NCBI RefSeq assembly: GCF_003255815.1
Contig: NC_037682.1
Location: 2,272,167 to 2,336,166 of the forward strand
Direction of reading: 5' to 3'
Source of the DNA: Theropithecus gelada
Taxonomy: Eukaryota; Chordata; Mammalia; Primates; Cercopithecidae
DNA length: 64,000 nt
The notes below the pieces were generated by a model that worked only from the letters and a program-made list of their open reading frames with translations, did not search any database and had not been told where the DNA came from. The translations under genes and the position numbers were made by a program. Below, one piece after another: positions 32,401 to 43,420 of this stretch; position 1 is the stretch's first letter; the number at the start of each line of letters is the position of its first letter.

Positions 32401-33709
32401 CACCCTCTCCCAAAGCACCAGCGGCTGCCGAGGGGTGGGTCTGGGCAATGCCCCTCCCGCCAGGCTGGGGCCTCTGGGCTCAGGTGGGAGTGAGGCCCCC
32501 TAGAACTGCCCTTCGTCCAGCAAGGGGCCATCTCCCACAGCGGAAGCCCCCTCTTCCCTCCCTGCTGCTGGCTGTCCCTGGGGCCCACACCTTGGTCCCT
32601 GAGCCCTGTCTGTGAGCCCCGCCCGTGCAGTCTCCTGGGGGCTGCCTCCTCTCTGGACCTTCAGATGGGGAGAGGCCTGAGCTGGGAGGGCACGCCTGCC
32701 TTTCTCTCCTGCAGCTCCATAGGAGCCGCTTCTGCCCATCCCAGAGCCAGCCCTCAGGGCAGGCCTGCTGCCACCCCTGCACTGGGTGTGCGGGATCCCC
32801 GTGGGCCGCTGGCTCCCCTCTGTGCTAGTGCCACTCTCCAAAGCCATGGCTTCCTCTCGAGCCTTGGGTGTCCAGCAGACTCACCAGCCAGAGGCCTCCT
32901 TGGCCCCACACAGAAGGAGGACGGAAGGCCTGTGCCGGCTCCTCTCTGTTGCCCGTGCTGGCCGACCCCCCACTGTAGGATGCGGGGACAGATCCGGCTC
33001 AGCTGTCCACAGGTTCTGGCGGTGGCGGGGGTCTCTCAAGGGGCCTGGGTGACAATGGAGACCCATCTCCCTCTGCTTCTGTGTCTCTGCCTTGGCCCTG
33101 GACCTTGCAGGGGTCTCCATCTGCTCACTCAACCTCATCCCAGAAGCAGGGCCGGGCCAGTGCCCACGGGGGCCCCCCGCAGTTACACAGACTGCGTGGA
33201 CCTCCAGGGCAGGTCCCCATGAGATGAGCACTGTTTCCATGCTGGCTGTCAGCGCTGTGGGAGGAGGGGTCCTGGAGAAGTCAGGGGGCCGAGCCTGCAC
33301 CCAGACCCTCGTCCCCTACTCCTCCCGCCCTGCACCCCCTCTTTCTCTCCACACTCTATTCTCTTCTGTTCTCCCTGTGCTGTCTACCCTGCCCTTGCCC
33401 TTGCCCCACAGCCTCTTCCTGTCCACTCTGGTCAGGGTATCTCTGGGGGTCCTCCGGGCCTCCCCAGCCTCCCCTGCATGCATGCTGGTGTGGGGTGGGC
33501 TCTAGGTCCCGGCACAGCCCTACCATGGCCAGGGGGCCCTGGGTAGGAGACGTCCGGGACGCTCTGAGCCAGGAGACAGGGCCAGGCTGTGGCCCAGGTG
33601 GCGGGGCCCTGGTGGGTGGGCAGGGGGCTGGGGGTAGGCCTAGGGACGCCAGCATGGCCCCTGCACCCGCTCCCTCCCCACTGGAGACTCCAGCCTTGGC
33701 CGGGTTTCT
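32401..33709. other. unique GC-rich non-coding DNA
   Basis: Positions 33,340-33,420 are pyrimidine-rich without a fixed period. Nothing else is supported. Confidence 0.5.
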
Positions 33710-33800
33710 GAGGGGCATTGCTATTAATATTATTATTGCAGCCGCTGCAAAAACATAGCTCTAAGCCCCTCGAGTGATTTATTCAGCGCAGGTCTGATTG
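33710..33800. promoter_or_regulatory. candidate conserved non-coding element
   Basis: GCTATTAATATTATTATTGC, followed by GTGATTTATTCAGC and CTGATTGATCAGG (a PBX/HOX-like TGATTGAT). A compact A/T-rich island between GC-rich flanks. Regulatory role is inferred. Confidence 0.3.
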
Positions 33801-34884
33801 ATCAGGGCCAACTTTCCACGTGGTGGGGGAGGCAGCGCCTCAGACTCCAGGAACCTTTGGTCGAGGGGGTCAGCTGCCCGCTGGATGCCTCTGGGCGGAC
33901 ACTAAAGACTTGGCGGCACCCACCCCCACCTGAGGCTCCCTTGTGAGGCAGCACCCACCCCAAGGGAGGCCCAGGTCTGTGAGGAGAGGCAGCCCCTGCC
34001 CCAGGGAGACTGACCAGAGGCCAGGACAGCCACTGCGCCTCTGAAGCTGAGCCTGCCACCCCCGTGGCCCAAGGGCTGGTGCTGTGAGTCTGACTGGGGA
34101 GGGAAGATGGAGGGCCCTGGGCCTGGGGGGCCTGGATTCCCACTCCCAGGCCCACGCTCTGTGTGTAAGGAGTCAGGACTCGGGATCTGTAAAGACCCTG
34201 GAGGGACAGTCCTGGAGACCTGGTGGCCTCTGTGCTGCCTGGGGTTTGGGGAGTGGCCCACACCAGCAGCCCCCATCATGTGACCCCCGTTTCAGCCCTT
34301 CTCCATGCTGCGCATTCAGTGACCTGGGCACCCTTGGACAGTGCCATGGCGGGTGACGAGGCCTGGGCACCCCGTTCTATCCGGTGCCTGTTTGCTGCCC
34401 CTGGCAGGGCAGTCCTCTCTCCTGCTTCCTGGGTTACAAGGCAGTCTCCGCGGAGAGCCGCCTCCCTTCCCTACCCATAACCCCGTGGGGCCCGGGGGAT
34501 CTCCTGCCCTCTTGTCCTGGACCAGGTGAAGGGCTGAGGAGGAAGGGGAGCCAGGCCTGGGCAGCATGGAGCATCCATGTGCCAGGAAGGAGGCTTGGAA
34601 GAGAGGACCCGTCAGGGAGACAGCCCAGACTCACTGTCCCAGCCCCTCAGCACCCTCCCCTTACCTCTGCTCCAGAAAACCCAAGCACATCGGGCTCTTT
34701 GGGGCCCCTGGTCATCCTGCACCCAGGCCTCCAGAGGGGCCCTGCCACAGTCCATCCCCTGTGCCCAGGTCCCCTCGGAGCAGGGCCTACCAGGGTCACG
34801 TGGCAAAGGGGCCTGCACCGAGCCAGCCTCTCGCTGCTCTCCAGCGGATGCAGCCAGGCCCTGGCCCCCACACGCTGGGGCTTT
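33801..34884. other. unique GC-rich non-coding DNA
   Basis: No repeat or exon recognised. Confidence 0.5.
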
Positions 34885-34990
34885 GCTCCCTTCCCGTTTT
34901 ATGAGGAATAAAAGGGGCTGTAAACCCTGCGCGTGGACAAAGTGCACCCTATAAACGGCTCCTGGTAATAATGACATTTGCAGCGGTGCC
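34885..34990. promoter_or_regulatory. candidate conserved element with HOX/CDX-like cores
   Basis: CGTTTTATGAGGAATAAAAG, CCCTATAAACGG and GGTAATAATGACATTTGC lie within about 80 bases. TTTTATG and TTTATAG-type sites resemble those of the element at 10,780-10,945. No gene joins it. AATAAA at about 34,908 has no exon context. Confidence 0.3.
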
Positions 34991-35072
34991 CCTCGGCCAG
35001 GCATGTTTAGGGGGAGGGGGAGCCTACCTGGGACACGCAGCATCTGGCCCCATCCCCGAGGGAGGGGCAGGC

Positions 35073-35135
35073 ACCCCACACCACACACCACAGACACCAC
35101 AGGCTCCACAGACACCACAGGCACCACAGGCACGA
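35073..35135. repeat. short 9-bp CACCACAGG/A tandem repeat
   Basis: CACCACAGA, CACCACAGG and CTCCACAGA words repeat about six times in a degenerate array. Confidence 0.85.
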
Positions 35136-35929
35136 CCCTCCGAAGGACCAGTGGAAGCTGCACCAGGGGAGGCTGGGGGAGAGGCAAGAACAGGGACCCT
35201 CTAAGAAAAGGCCAGGCTCCCTCTGCCCCCGTGTCCTCACCCCCATAGATACACACCTCCCAGCACATGGCACTTTGTTAGGGATGTCAGTGGCTTCTGT
35301 TGCCACCTTCTGAGGATAAGCAAGGCTGGGCGGTGGCTCTTTTGCCATTTCCCTCCACGTAGCATGCCCTTGAGCCCTGGGACTCAGTTTCCCCATCTGA
35401 CTTTTGGGTGTCTCACGGAGCCTTCCAGAGATTACAATAGGGCCGAGGGAAGCTTGTGGCGAAGACTGTGCCCCTTCCCTTCCTCTCACAGCTCCACAGG
35501 TGCAGATGACCATGGCCCTGTGTCACCCCTCTGCAAACCACCAAGCCAGAGCAGGGTGGGGGTGCCAGGCCCTGAGGCTGAGGGCATGGGAGGTGAGAGT
35601 TGCAGGCTGGGTCATGAGCTGTGACCATCTCCTCTGCAAAACCCCACGAGAAGGCTTGGGGATTAGACGTGTTTCCCTTCCCTCGACATGCTTTGTCTCG
35701 TAGAAGCTGGCCGGGGAGGACACCTGTCACCTTTTAAGGTGAATTTCCTATTAAGATGCTTCTGTTCAGAGAATGCCCAGTGGAATGTGCTTTCCTTAGT
35801 CCCACCCAAGGGAGCCAGCGGGCACCGCCTTGAGCAGTGAGAGTGACAGGTAGTGGGGACCTGCCTGCGGCTGGGGGCCTCGTGGGAGACTTTTATGGAG
35901 TGCCTGGTCTACTGAACCATCCGCAGAGG
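35136..35929. other. unique DNA with a weak MIR tail
   Basis: GACTCAGTTTCCCCATCTGA at 35,380-35,399 is a MIR/L2 core word on the plus strand; its flanks are too diverged to extend. No gene was seen. Confidence 0.4.
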
Positions 35930-36080
35930 GGCAGAAAGCTCCTGGCATGTCAGATCTCTTGTCCTTGCTTAAACAAAATGGAATATTTTCCCCTTAATAA
36001 AACTCTTGGGAAGAATTGCCCGTTTCTGTTTTTCAGAAACTCACCTTTCATAGAATGGCCTTGATCCCGAGTCATTCTGT
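35930..36080. promoter_or_regulatory. candidate conserved non-coding element
   Basis: A/T-rich stretch with AAACAAAATGGAATATTTTC, CTTAATAAAACTC and TTCTGTTTTTCAGAAAC immediately ahead of the AluS. It could also be an unrecognised old repeat. Confidence 0.25.
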
Positions 36081-36096
36081 AAACATGGAACTTACA

Positions 36097-36411
36097 GCTG
36101 GGTGCGGTGGCTCACGCCTGTCATCCTAGCATTCTGGGAGGCCAAGGCAGGCGGATCACCTGAGGTCGGGAGTTCGAGACCAGCCTGACCAACATGGAGA
36201 AACCCCGTCTCTACTAAAAACACAAAAATTAGCCGGGCGTGGTGGCACCTGCCTGTAGTCTGAGCTACTCGGGAGGCTGAGGCAGGAGAATCACTTGAAC
36301 CCGGAAGGCGGAGGGTGCAGTGAGCGGAGATCACGCTATTGCACTCCAGCCTGGGCAACAAGAGCAAAACTCTGTCTCAATACATAAATAAATAAGTAAA
36401 TAAAAATAAAA
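36097..36411 (+). mobile_element. Alu SINE (AluS-like), plus strand
   Basis: Full-length Alu from GCTGGGTGCGGTGGCTCACG to a degenerate AAATAAATAAGTAAAT tail. A short target-site duplication is visible: GGAACTTAC at 36,087-36,095 and GGAATTTAC at 36,413-36,421. Confidence 0.95.
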
Positions 36412-36421
36412 GGGAATTTAC

Positions 36422-37267
36422 TGCCGGGGCAGGGTATGCTGGGATGCATTAACAATGGGCTCAGGGAGAAAAGACATGCTTTGCTTTGGAGCGTCTTCCG
36501 GTGACGGGTATAAATATTCCCTCCCAGGCTGATTATGAGGCTACCCGAAATGCTGAACTCAGCAGGGAGAGGATTGGCCATTTTGAGGTGGGGTGTGAGC
36601 GCCGGCTCCAGTGCCCCACAAGTGTGACTTTGACCATGGAAAGTTCTCAGTAGGACCTCAGGGGTGCCCTGCCTCTCCAGGGGGTCCAGGCCCTCCGAGC
36701 AGCAATCTGCATCTCTCACTGCCCTCTTCACTCCCACCCCCACCCCCAGGGCCCACCTGGCTCACTCCCTTCCTCTCCTCCCACCGGCCGCCTGTCCTGA
36801 GTGAGCCTCCTCCCCAGGCCCTCGGAGGAGAGGGGAGCCGCTTGGGCGGCTCGGGTGAGTCCAAATAAGGACAGGGATCACGGTGGGGTTTGCATTCGCA
36901 CGCCCTCTTTGCTTCACTGAACTTCTGTGGAGCAGACGCCAGACCCTCAGGTGCAGGGCTGTGGTGGAGCTGGAGGGGCCACAGGTGGGGCTGGGCTCCC
37001 CATGCGTCTCCTGGGAGGGTGCAAGACTGTGCCCGCAGCCCATCTTGCTGCAGTTACCATTGGCTCCCGTGTCCGGGGTACCCACGTCACACCCCTCATC
37101 TGCTCAGTCAGCCCGAGGCAGCTCCCAGCCTCAGGAAAGCCCAGAAGCAATTGGAAGAGTCTGGGGGTGGGAGGCTCGAGGACATCAGGCAAACCTGGGG
37201 CCCCGGGCAGTGCAGGCCTGCCTGAGCCTTCTTTGGCCTGGGCTTGAAGGCGGACCCGCGCCTGAGG
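36422..37267. other. unique non-coding DNA
   Basis: Positions 36,480-36,545 are A/T-rich with GGGTATAAATATTCCC, a TATA-like word without a matching start region. The remainder is GC-rich and shows no gene signal. Confidence 0.45.
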
Positions 37268-37556
37268 GATCTGCGGTGGCCTGGAGTGGTCTGGGGTGCT
37301 CTGTGGAGGTTTAGGGTGGTCTGCAATCGTCTGAGGTGGCCAGAGGGGTCTGGGGGAGGTCTGCAGTGGTGTGGGGTGGTCTGAAGTGGTCGGGGGTGGT
37401 CTGCAGTGGTCTGGGGTGGCCTGAGGGGTTTGGGGTGGCCTGAGGGGTTTGGGGTGGTCTGGGGTGGTCTGCAGTGGTCTGGGGTGGCCTGAGGGGTTTG
37501 GGGTGGCCTGAGGGGTCTGGGATGGTCTGGGGTGGTCTGGGGTGTTCTGGGGTCGG
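37268..37556. repeat. G-rich minisatellite (GGTCTGGGGTGGTCTG type)
   Basis: About 290 bp of TGGTCTGGGG, TGGCCTGAGG and GGTTTGGGG words in irregular order, with a partly higher-order unit of about 60 bp around 37,400-37,510. The plus strand is G/T-rich with many GGGG and GG runs and almost no A. The matching Thr/Pro/His-rich ORF on the minus strand is a repeat artefact. Confidence 0.92.
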
Positions 37557-38764
37557 CTGGGCCTTTGCCTGCTGCTTGGTGCCCAGTGAATGCCCACAGG
37601 TTAATGGTCAGTCTGGTCAGCCTGTGTCCTAGGGGATGGAGGTGTCAGGTCTGGATGAAGAGCTGGGTAGGGGGGCTCAGCGCTGCTATGAGTTGGGGGT
37701 GACTAGAAGGGACCTGGGCTGCCCCCACACTGGCAGTGCTCCAACTCAGCTCTGAGCCCCTCCTTCCTTCCTGCCGCCACCCCCACACCTGGCTCTCATC
37801 TCACCACCTCACACCTGGGTTCTTGCAAAAGCCTGGCCTCCTACTGGGTTCTTCGCTCTGCACACAGTAGGTACCCTCTACACACACCAGGCCCTTGACT
37901 TGGGAGTGGACAGGGAGGCCCCCAGACAGCACCCCCTTGATGACTCCACTGATGAACCTGGCTGGTGCCCACTCCTAGGGGAGAGCATGCAGGCCCAGTA
38001 GCCTCCCCTTCTCTCCCCGTGGTGAGAGAGAATCTGGGGGAACAGGGCCTGGGGAGCAGTGACTGGACAGCCCTGGAGAGCTCTGCCAACCAACCCTTGG
38101 GCGCAAACTGTGCCCCTGATGAGCCCCGCCTTGCTGGGACTCAACCGTGAGGCCTGTGGCTCGGAGGCTGGTGGGGACCATCTGGCTGTGCTAGGTAAGT
38201 AACTCCACTGTGGGGTAGGCCCGGGAGGAGGGCAGGGAGGGGAGCCGAGGGCTCTGCTGGTGATGGGACCGCATCAGGCCCCTGGCTGCAGCACGTTCCC
38301 CCAACAAGGGCGAGACGAGCGTGTCGGGCCCAGGGCTGAGCAGGATGGCGTCCGGACTCGGGGGGAGGCACTCTGCCAGGCATGTCCTCGAGAGCCGCTT
38401 GGAGGGGAATGCCCCTCTGCCACAGCTGTGAGTCAGGCCCTGGGCACGGGTAGCTCCCGGTTGAAAGGTCAGACCCGCTGGTCGGTGCGGGCCAGGCAAC
38501 CGGAGGAAGTTTCGGAAACCCGGAGGGCCCAGCAAAGCTTCCCCCAGTGATGGGAGCGTTCTGGGTCTTCCCAGTCCAGCCAGGAGCCCCAGCCACACGT
38601 GGCTCCAGAGGCCCTGGAATGTGGCTGATGGAGTCTTCATGACTGCAGTGTAAACAGCTGTGGTGGCTGGAGATGGCCACGCTGGACGGTGCGGAGCTGA
38701 GACAGGCCCTCGAAGTGCAGCGGGAGGCGCGGCCTGCACAGTTGTGGCTCCGTTCTGCGGTTTA
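37557..38764. other. unique GC-rich non-coding DNA
   Basis: No repeat or exon recognised. The (A/G)CACACAGTAGGTACC near 37,858 may be a remnant MIR/L2 word. Confidence 0.45.
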
Positions 38765-38960
38765 GGGTCACCAGGTAGAGTGCAGGATGCCCAGCTGAAT
38801 CCAAATTGCACGTAGACCATGACTGTTCTTAGCGTGAGTGTGTGCCATGTAATATTTGGGACACTGTTGAAGACAAATACTAAACAAGCCTCTGTTCTTT
38901 ATCTGAAATTCGAGGCTTAACAGGTGCCCTGTATTTCCATCGGTGGATCTGGCTGCCCTG
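38765..38960. mobile_element. old palindromic MER-type element
   Basis: The left part reads GGTCACCAGG, AGGATGCCCAG and TGAATCCAAATT; the right part reads GAAATTCGAGGCTTAAC, GTGCCCTGTATTTCC and GGATCTGGCTGCCCT. The ends are rough inverted complements, and ATGTAATATTTGGGACA sits in the centre. This is the layout of a common palindromic non-autonomous repeat. I do not name the family. Confidence 0.55.
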
Positions 38961-39779
38961 TTCACGCACCGGCCCAGGACAGCCTGTGTCTGGACGAGGC
39001 CTGCGGTCGGCGGTCGACTGGTCAGTGGGAGGCTGCTGTTGGGCCTCTGGTGGTCTCGAGGACAAGTGGAGTCTTGGCTAAGGACACAGAGGCTGTGGAC
39101 TTGCCTGCTCTGGCTGCCCTCAGGACCCCCCACGCCCTGGCTGCCCAGAAAACAGACTGGAGGCTAGAAACTGGCCCCTCTGAGAATGGGCCACAGGCGA
39201 GGCTGCCTGCCGGGTCCTGCCCTCCCACAGGCCCTGTCTCTATCCCGCCTGCCTTCCTTCCGGCCATCGCTGAGCATAGGAGCATCCCGGGGGTCCGTGT
39301 CCAGGCAGCCAGCTGATGCAGGAGGGCACCCCAACCGCGTGGAAGCTGCCTACAAGTCCGGGCCCATTGTGCTGCGCTGGCCCAGGGTCAAGGCCGAGAT
39401 GCAGCGGGGTCTCTGCGGGGGCCACCAGCACCTCACTTGGCCCCCCTGGCTTCTCAGCTTTCCTGAGGGTCTCCAAGAGGGGCAGGTGCGGTGTGGGATG
39501 CCAAGGCCCCCATCCAATCGCGGCCCCATTGACATCCTCACCTGGGCTCCTTTGGGGCCTCCTCTGGCCAGCCGGCTGGTGGGCAGCCCCTGGCTACAGG
39601 CGCCCGCCTCTGCTCTCATTTGGACACCTCCTGACACTGGGGCCCTGAGGAGCCCCCACCTCCCTGCTGCCCACAGCCTCTGCACGGCTGTCTGGCCAGG
39701 GGGTGAGAGGTGCGTCTGTTCTCGCCTGGCTGGGTGGAGGGCGGGGAGGATTCCCAAGCTTTGCTGCCTGAAGGTTCCC
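38961..39779. other. unique GC-rich non-coding DNA
   Basis: No repeat or exon recognised. Confidence 0.5.
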
Positions 39780-39965
39780 GTGTGATCTGCAAATGTCGAT
39801 CGTGTTTGGTTACATTTAATAGAGGAGAGGAGAATTTTTTCTGAAACCACCTCGCTGGCTCCAAACCAAGTGTGGGAAAGCAAGAACATCAATCTTTCCC
39901 CTTTTAGAACAAGTTTTCTTTTTTCGAAGGGAAAAATTCCAGGCTCCATCTTTCTTTATGTGCCT
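39780..39965. promoter_or_regulatory. candidate conserved non-coding element
   Basis: About 185 bp of A/T-rich sequence with GATCTGCAAATGTCGATCG, TGTTTGGTTACATTTAATAG, GAGAATTTTTTCTGAAACC and CCCCTTTTAGAACAAG. It is the longest A/T-rich stretch between 36.4 and 55 kb. ATGCAAAT-like and forkhead-like cores are present. Function is inferred. Confidence 0.35.
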
Positions 39966-40999
39966 TCCAGGCAGAGACCCCCTGACCCGCAGCTCCAGGG
40001 CTGGGTTACCAATGTGACCAAGCAGACGGCCCCCGCCCCCAGCACCTACCTGAGGCCTGCTGCTCGTTCCTACAAGGCGCTCTGGGGTGTGAGTCGGAGC
40101 TGCACCTCAGAAACGGCTCCCGAGGAACAGTGTCTGTGAGGCTGGGTGCTGGGGCTGCCTGCACCCCCCTTCCCCTCCCAGGGCCCTGCAGGAGGCTGCA
40201 GGTGGGCACAGACTCACAGCAGCCTCTGGAAAGGGCTGCAGAGGGACTTGCTGGCCGACTGGCGAGGGACCAGGCTGGGCAGAGACCCCCAGGCAGGAGG
40301 GTTAGGGCTCACCAAGATGCTCAACTCAGATGAGAGGCCACCTGCCCACACCCTGGCAGGCCAGCTCTCAAGACCAGGGCCTTCCGTCCTCTTCTACCCC
40401 TCCTCTCCCTCTCCCTGCCCACAAGGGTCTTCTTATACCCAGGCACCGGCCCCCATTCCTGTGCCCTCTCTCCTCACCCTGGCCCCACTCCAGGAGCTGC
40501 CTGTGGTCCTGAGGCCTGGAGCTGAAGCACCTTCATGGCACCAGTAATTGTAATGGCCACATGTTCCCCTGCGAAGAAAGGGAATAAAGGACCTTTTCCA
40601 GCTGACATCCAGGCCGGTGGAACCAGAGCATTTGAGAGGCGCGGGTGCAGGGATCCCAGCCACGCCCAGCCCTGTCACCAGGCAGGGCTCCCAGGTGTGC
40701 TCGGTGACTGCAGGCCCCTGGCTGCTCCCTTTGCCCAGGGAGCTCAGTCTTCCCAGCCTCTGTGTGGACCATCGCCGAATGTCTAGGCCTGAGCAGGTAC
40801 AGGCGATGCTTCGGGTGCTGGCCCACCGCCCTGTGCTGTGTGCCTCCAGATCTTCCCAAATTCCACCCCTGTCTGGTCCTGAGCCAGGGATGGACCATGG
40901 CCTGAGGGTGGGCACAACTTTGACCCCTTCCTTGTGTCTCATTCACTCGCTCTTGCCACCTGGATGGGCACAAATAACCCGATGGCTCTGGAGATCCCA
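39966..40999. other. unique GC-rich non-coding DNA
   Basis: No repeat or exon recognised. GTAATTGTAATGG at 40,543-40,555 lies in a small A/T patch. Confidence 0.45.
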
Positions 41000-41210
41000 G
41001 GAGAACCCTCAGAGGAGCCTCAGGCACCCCCACCCATGACGGCTGTGGAGGGCCAGGAGAACCCTGAGGAGCCTCGGGAACCCCCACCCACGACGGCTGT
41101 GGAGGGCCAGGAGAACCCCCAGAGGAACCTTAGGCACCTCCTCCCCACAATGGCCGTGGAGGTCCAGGAGAACCCTGAGGAGCCTCGGGCACCCCCCACC
41201 CGCAGCGATG
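41000..41210. repeat. 4-copy 54-57-bp minisatellite
   Basis: GGAGAACCC starts at 41,000, 41,056, 41,110 and 41,167. Units also share GAGGAGCCTC and GGCTGTGGAGGGCCA. Spacing is 56, 54 and 57 bp, so the frame is not held constant even though one plus-strand frame stays open through Glu/Pro-rich units. Confidence 0.93.
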
Positions 41211-42060
41211 CCCTGATCCCTGGCTTCTTGAGGACCACCTTCCCATCCCCTGGTGGATGCTAAAAGAGAGGACGTTGGCTGACGGAGCCCCTGACGCCTC
41301 CTTCCTGACCGGGTGGCCGTCCTGGGACGTGTGGGCTGAGGGGCAAGCAGCACAGCCTGTGCCCTGGCCCCGAGTGCGGCTGGCAGGTGGCCTTGGGAGT
41401 GTCTCCCTGCCAGGTGTGAATGGTGGCCACTGCTGCTGCCACTGCCACCTCACTGGGCCCAACAGCCAAGGGCCAAGTGCATGTTTGCTCAGCACAGGCG
41501 GGCAGTGAAGGGCAGCCCATGTTCATGGCACAGTCCCTGCCACGTGCCCACTGTGTGCCCACCCCAGGAGACGATCCAGGAGGGGCTGGCAGGAAGAGAA
41601 CAGGGTGTGGCTGAGCTCCAGCCTTGCGTGTGGCCTGTCAGTCTCAGAGGGATGGCCAGTGGCGGAGAACAGAGACCTGGCTGAGGGCAGGTTTCTACAC
41701 TGTCACTGGTGAATGGGTACTGGGTCCCCAGGCTCGAGGGGGCTTCAAAGGGGGGAATGCCCTGAGCAGGGACTGGGGATGAGAGAAGGAAGGCCTGCAC
41801 CCTGGAGCCAAGAGCCAGTGCTACAGCCAGGTGGGGCCAGTCCCACTCCCTTACTTGACACATGGAGAAACTGAGGCTGAGAGTGGGAGCTGGGTTTGCC
41901 TGAGGGCTGGGCCTTGCAACCGTGTGCTTTCCTTGTGTTTATTTATTCCTGATGCCCCTGCCTGGGGGTCTTTGGGCAGATGAGCAGGTGCTGGGGCCCA
42001 AGCCTCTGCCCCCCACCCCACTCACTGTCAACCTGGACAATCCAAGCCCCTTGAACTGCC
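41211..42060. other. unique DNA with a MIR fragment at its right
   Basis: Positions 41,850-41,930 contain CACATGGAGAAACTGAGGCT, the reversed MIR core, on the minus strand. The rest is GC-rich and shows no exon. Confidence 0.45.
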
Positions 42061-42077
42061 GTTCCCGTAGGTAGGAG

Positions 42078-42083
42078 TATAAA
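42078..42083 (+). promoter_or_regulatory. possible TATA box
   Basis: TATAAA in GGAGTATAAAGGGTGGG, followed by GC-rich sequence with an initiator-scale distance to about 42,110. No splice donor or ORF downstream supports a transcript, so this may be chance. Confidence 0.2.
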
Positions 42084-43352
42084 GGGTGGGAGGGCAGCCG
42101 GGGCAGGGGACCGGCAGCGCCCGGGAGAGAAGCTTTCCAGAGGCGGATCTCAGAGGAAAACAAGTCACACGGAGCAGTCTCCCTGGCCACCCATCTGCCT
42201 GGACCCCGGAAAGCAAACTTGGGAAGCAGGAAGCAGTGGAAAGTGAGAAACTTTAGCAAGGGAGGTGTGCCAGGCCAAGGCCTCCAGGAGAGAAACATCA
42301 CGTGCGAGACGTGGCTGGGCCGCTGCCCGCACCGTGGCGCCCACTGCCCTGTTTTTCCCATGGGCTGCAGCTTTCCTCATCCCTAGCCAGGGGGCACGGG
42401 GCTCCCCTCCCCCTGCCCACCCGCCTTGCTCCGCACCTAAAACTCCCTGCCCAGCCCACTCAGCTGTGGCTACTGGCTGAGAAACTGAGGCCCACAGACC
42501 CTGGGCAGAGGGAGATGGGGGAGAGACAGGCAGGGCCAGGGTGGGGGCTGCACAGAGACCCACACAGGGTGATCCTGGGCCATCCTGGCCTCGAGGGGGC
42601 CCACAGGCTTCACCCTCCACCCCGGTCTCTGGCTTTCAGGCCTGTGAGGGACAAGGGTTCTTGGACACCAAGCATGTGGTCTGACGGGGCTGCACCGTTG
42701 CTCACTGGGCCCACGGCAGGCACCCGGGGCTTCTCACTCTGAGAACGCACAGGCTTGCTCAGCCCGGGGCCGGGCTTGTGGGGGCCACCAGCACACATCC
42801 TATGGCTCAGGGCCGGATGGGGACTGGCCGGGGAGACAGAACTCGGGGCAGCATGGACTTGGCGACATCTTGTCGCTGCCCAAGCCAGCACCCCTCTTCG
42901 CCACCCCAAGGCCTGACCTCTCCAGGTGGTGCCCTCGCCGGCCCTGCTGGCTCAGCTGCCCCTCCCATCCCACTGGTCTCCAGTGGCTGTGAATGGCAGT
43001 CCCAGCTGCTATGCCAGCCTGGCCCGGGCCCCCCTGCAGGGGCAGACATCACTGCCAGCCTCATCCCCAGCTCCCAGGCACCAGCCGTGTGGGGCACAAG
43101 AGCGCCCAGGGAGGCTGTTGGCCTTTTTTGGGCCTGTCCACTGCAGGGCCACCTGTGCCCACCAAGGGGGACCAATCAGCACAGCCGTCTGCACAGGCGC
43201 ACAGGCCGAAGGACGGTGGCTATTTCAGGGCCTGGCGTCAGTTTCCCTGTCCTCTTCCCAAAGAGGAAGGGAATGTAGACGCCTGGCCCGGACAGGCGCC
43301 AGCCAGGCACTTGGAGACCCCAGAAAGGGCAGCAAGGAAGGGAGCAGAGAGG
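42084..43352. other. unique GC-rich non-coding DNA
   Basis: A reversed MIR-like word, GAGAAACTGAGGCCC, lies at 42,479-42,493. No gene was recognised. Confidence 0.45.
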
Positions 43353-43420
43353 CCAGCTCAGGCCCGCCCAGCTCAGGCCCGTCCAGCTCAGGCCCGCCCA
43401 GCTCAGGTCCGTCCAGCTCA
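43353..43420. repeat. 5-copy 15-bp minisatellite
   Basis: CCAGCTCAGG(C/T)CCG(C/T) units start at 43,353, 43,368, 43,383, 43,398 and 43,413, an exact 15-bp step. The C/T alternation at the last base gives a 30-bp superunit. Confidence 0.95.

Noticed and set aside
31234..32493. A 419-codon plus-strand frame
   Set aside because: It crosses a duplicated segment, a (CTC)n tract and an A/T-rich island, has no conserved motif, and would need a single exon with no promoter or poly(A) context.
38765..38960. A conserved enhancer
   Set aside because: The inverted layout and word order fit an old palindromic interspersed repeat better.
40934..41263. A Glu/Pro-rich repeat protein
   Set aside because: Unit spacings of 56, 54 and 57 bp show no triplet constraint, and the frame lacks splice or promoter support.
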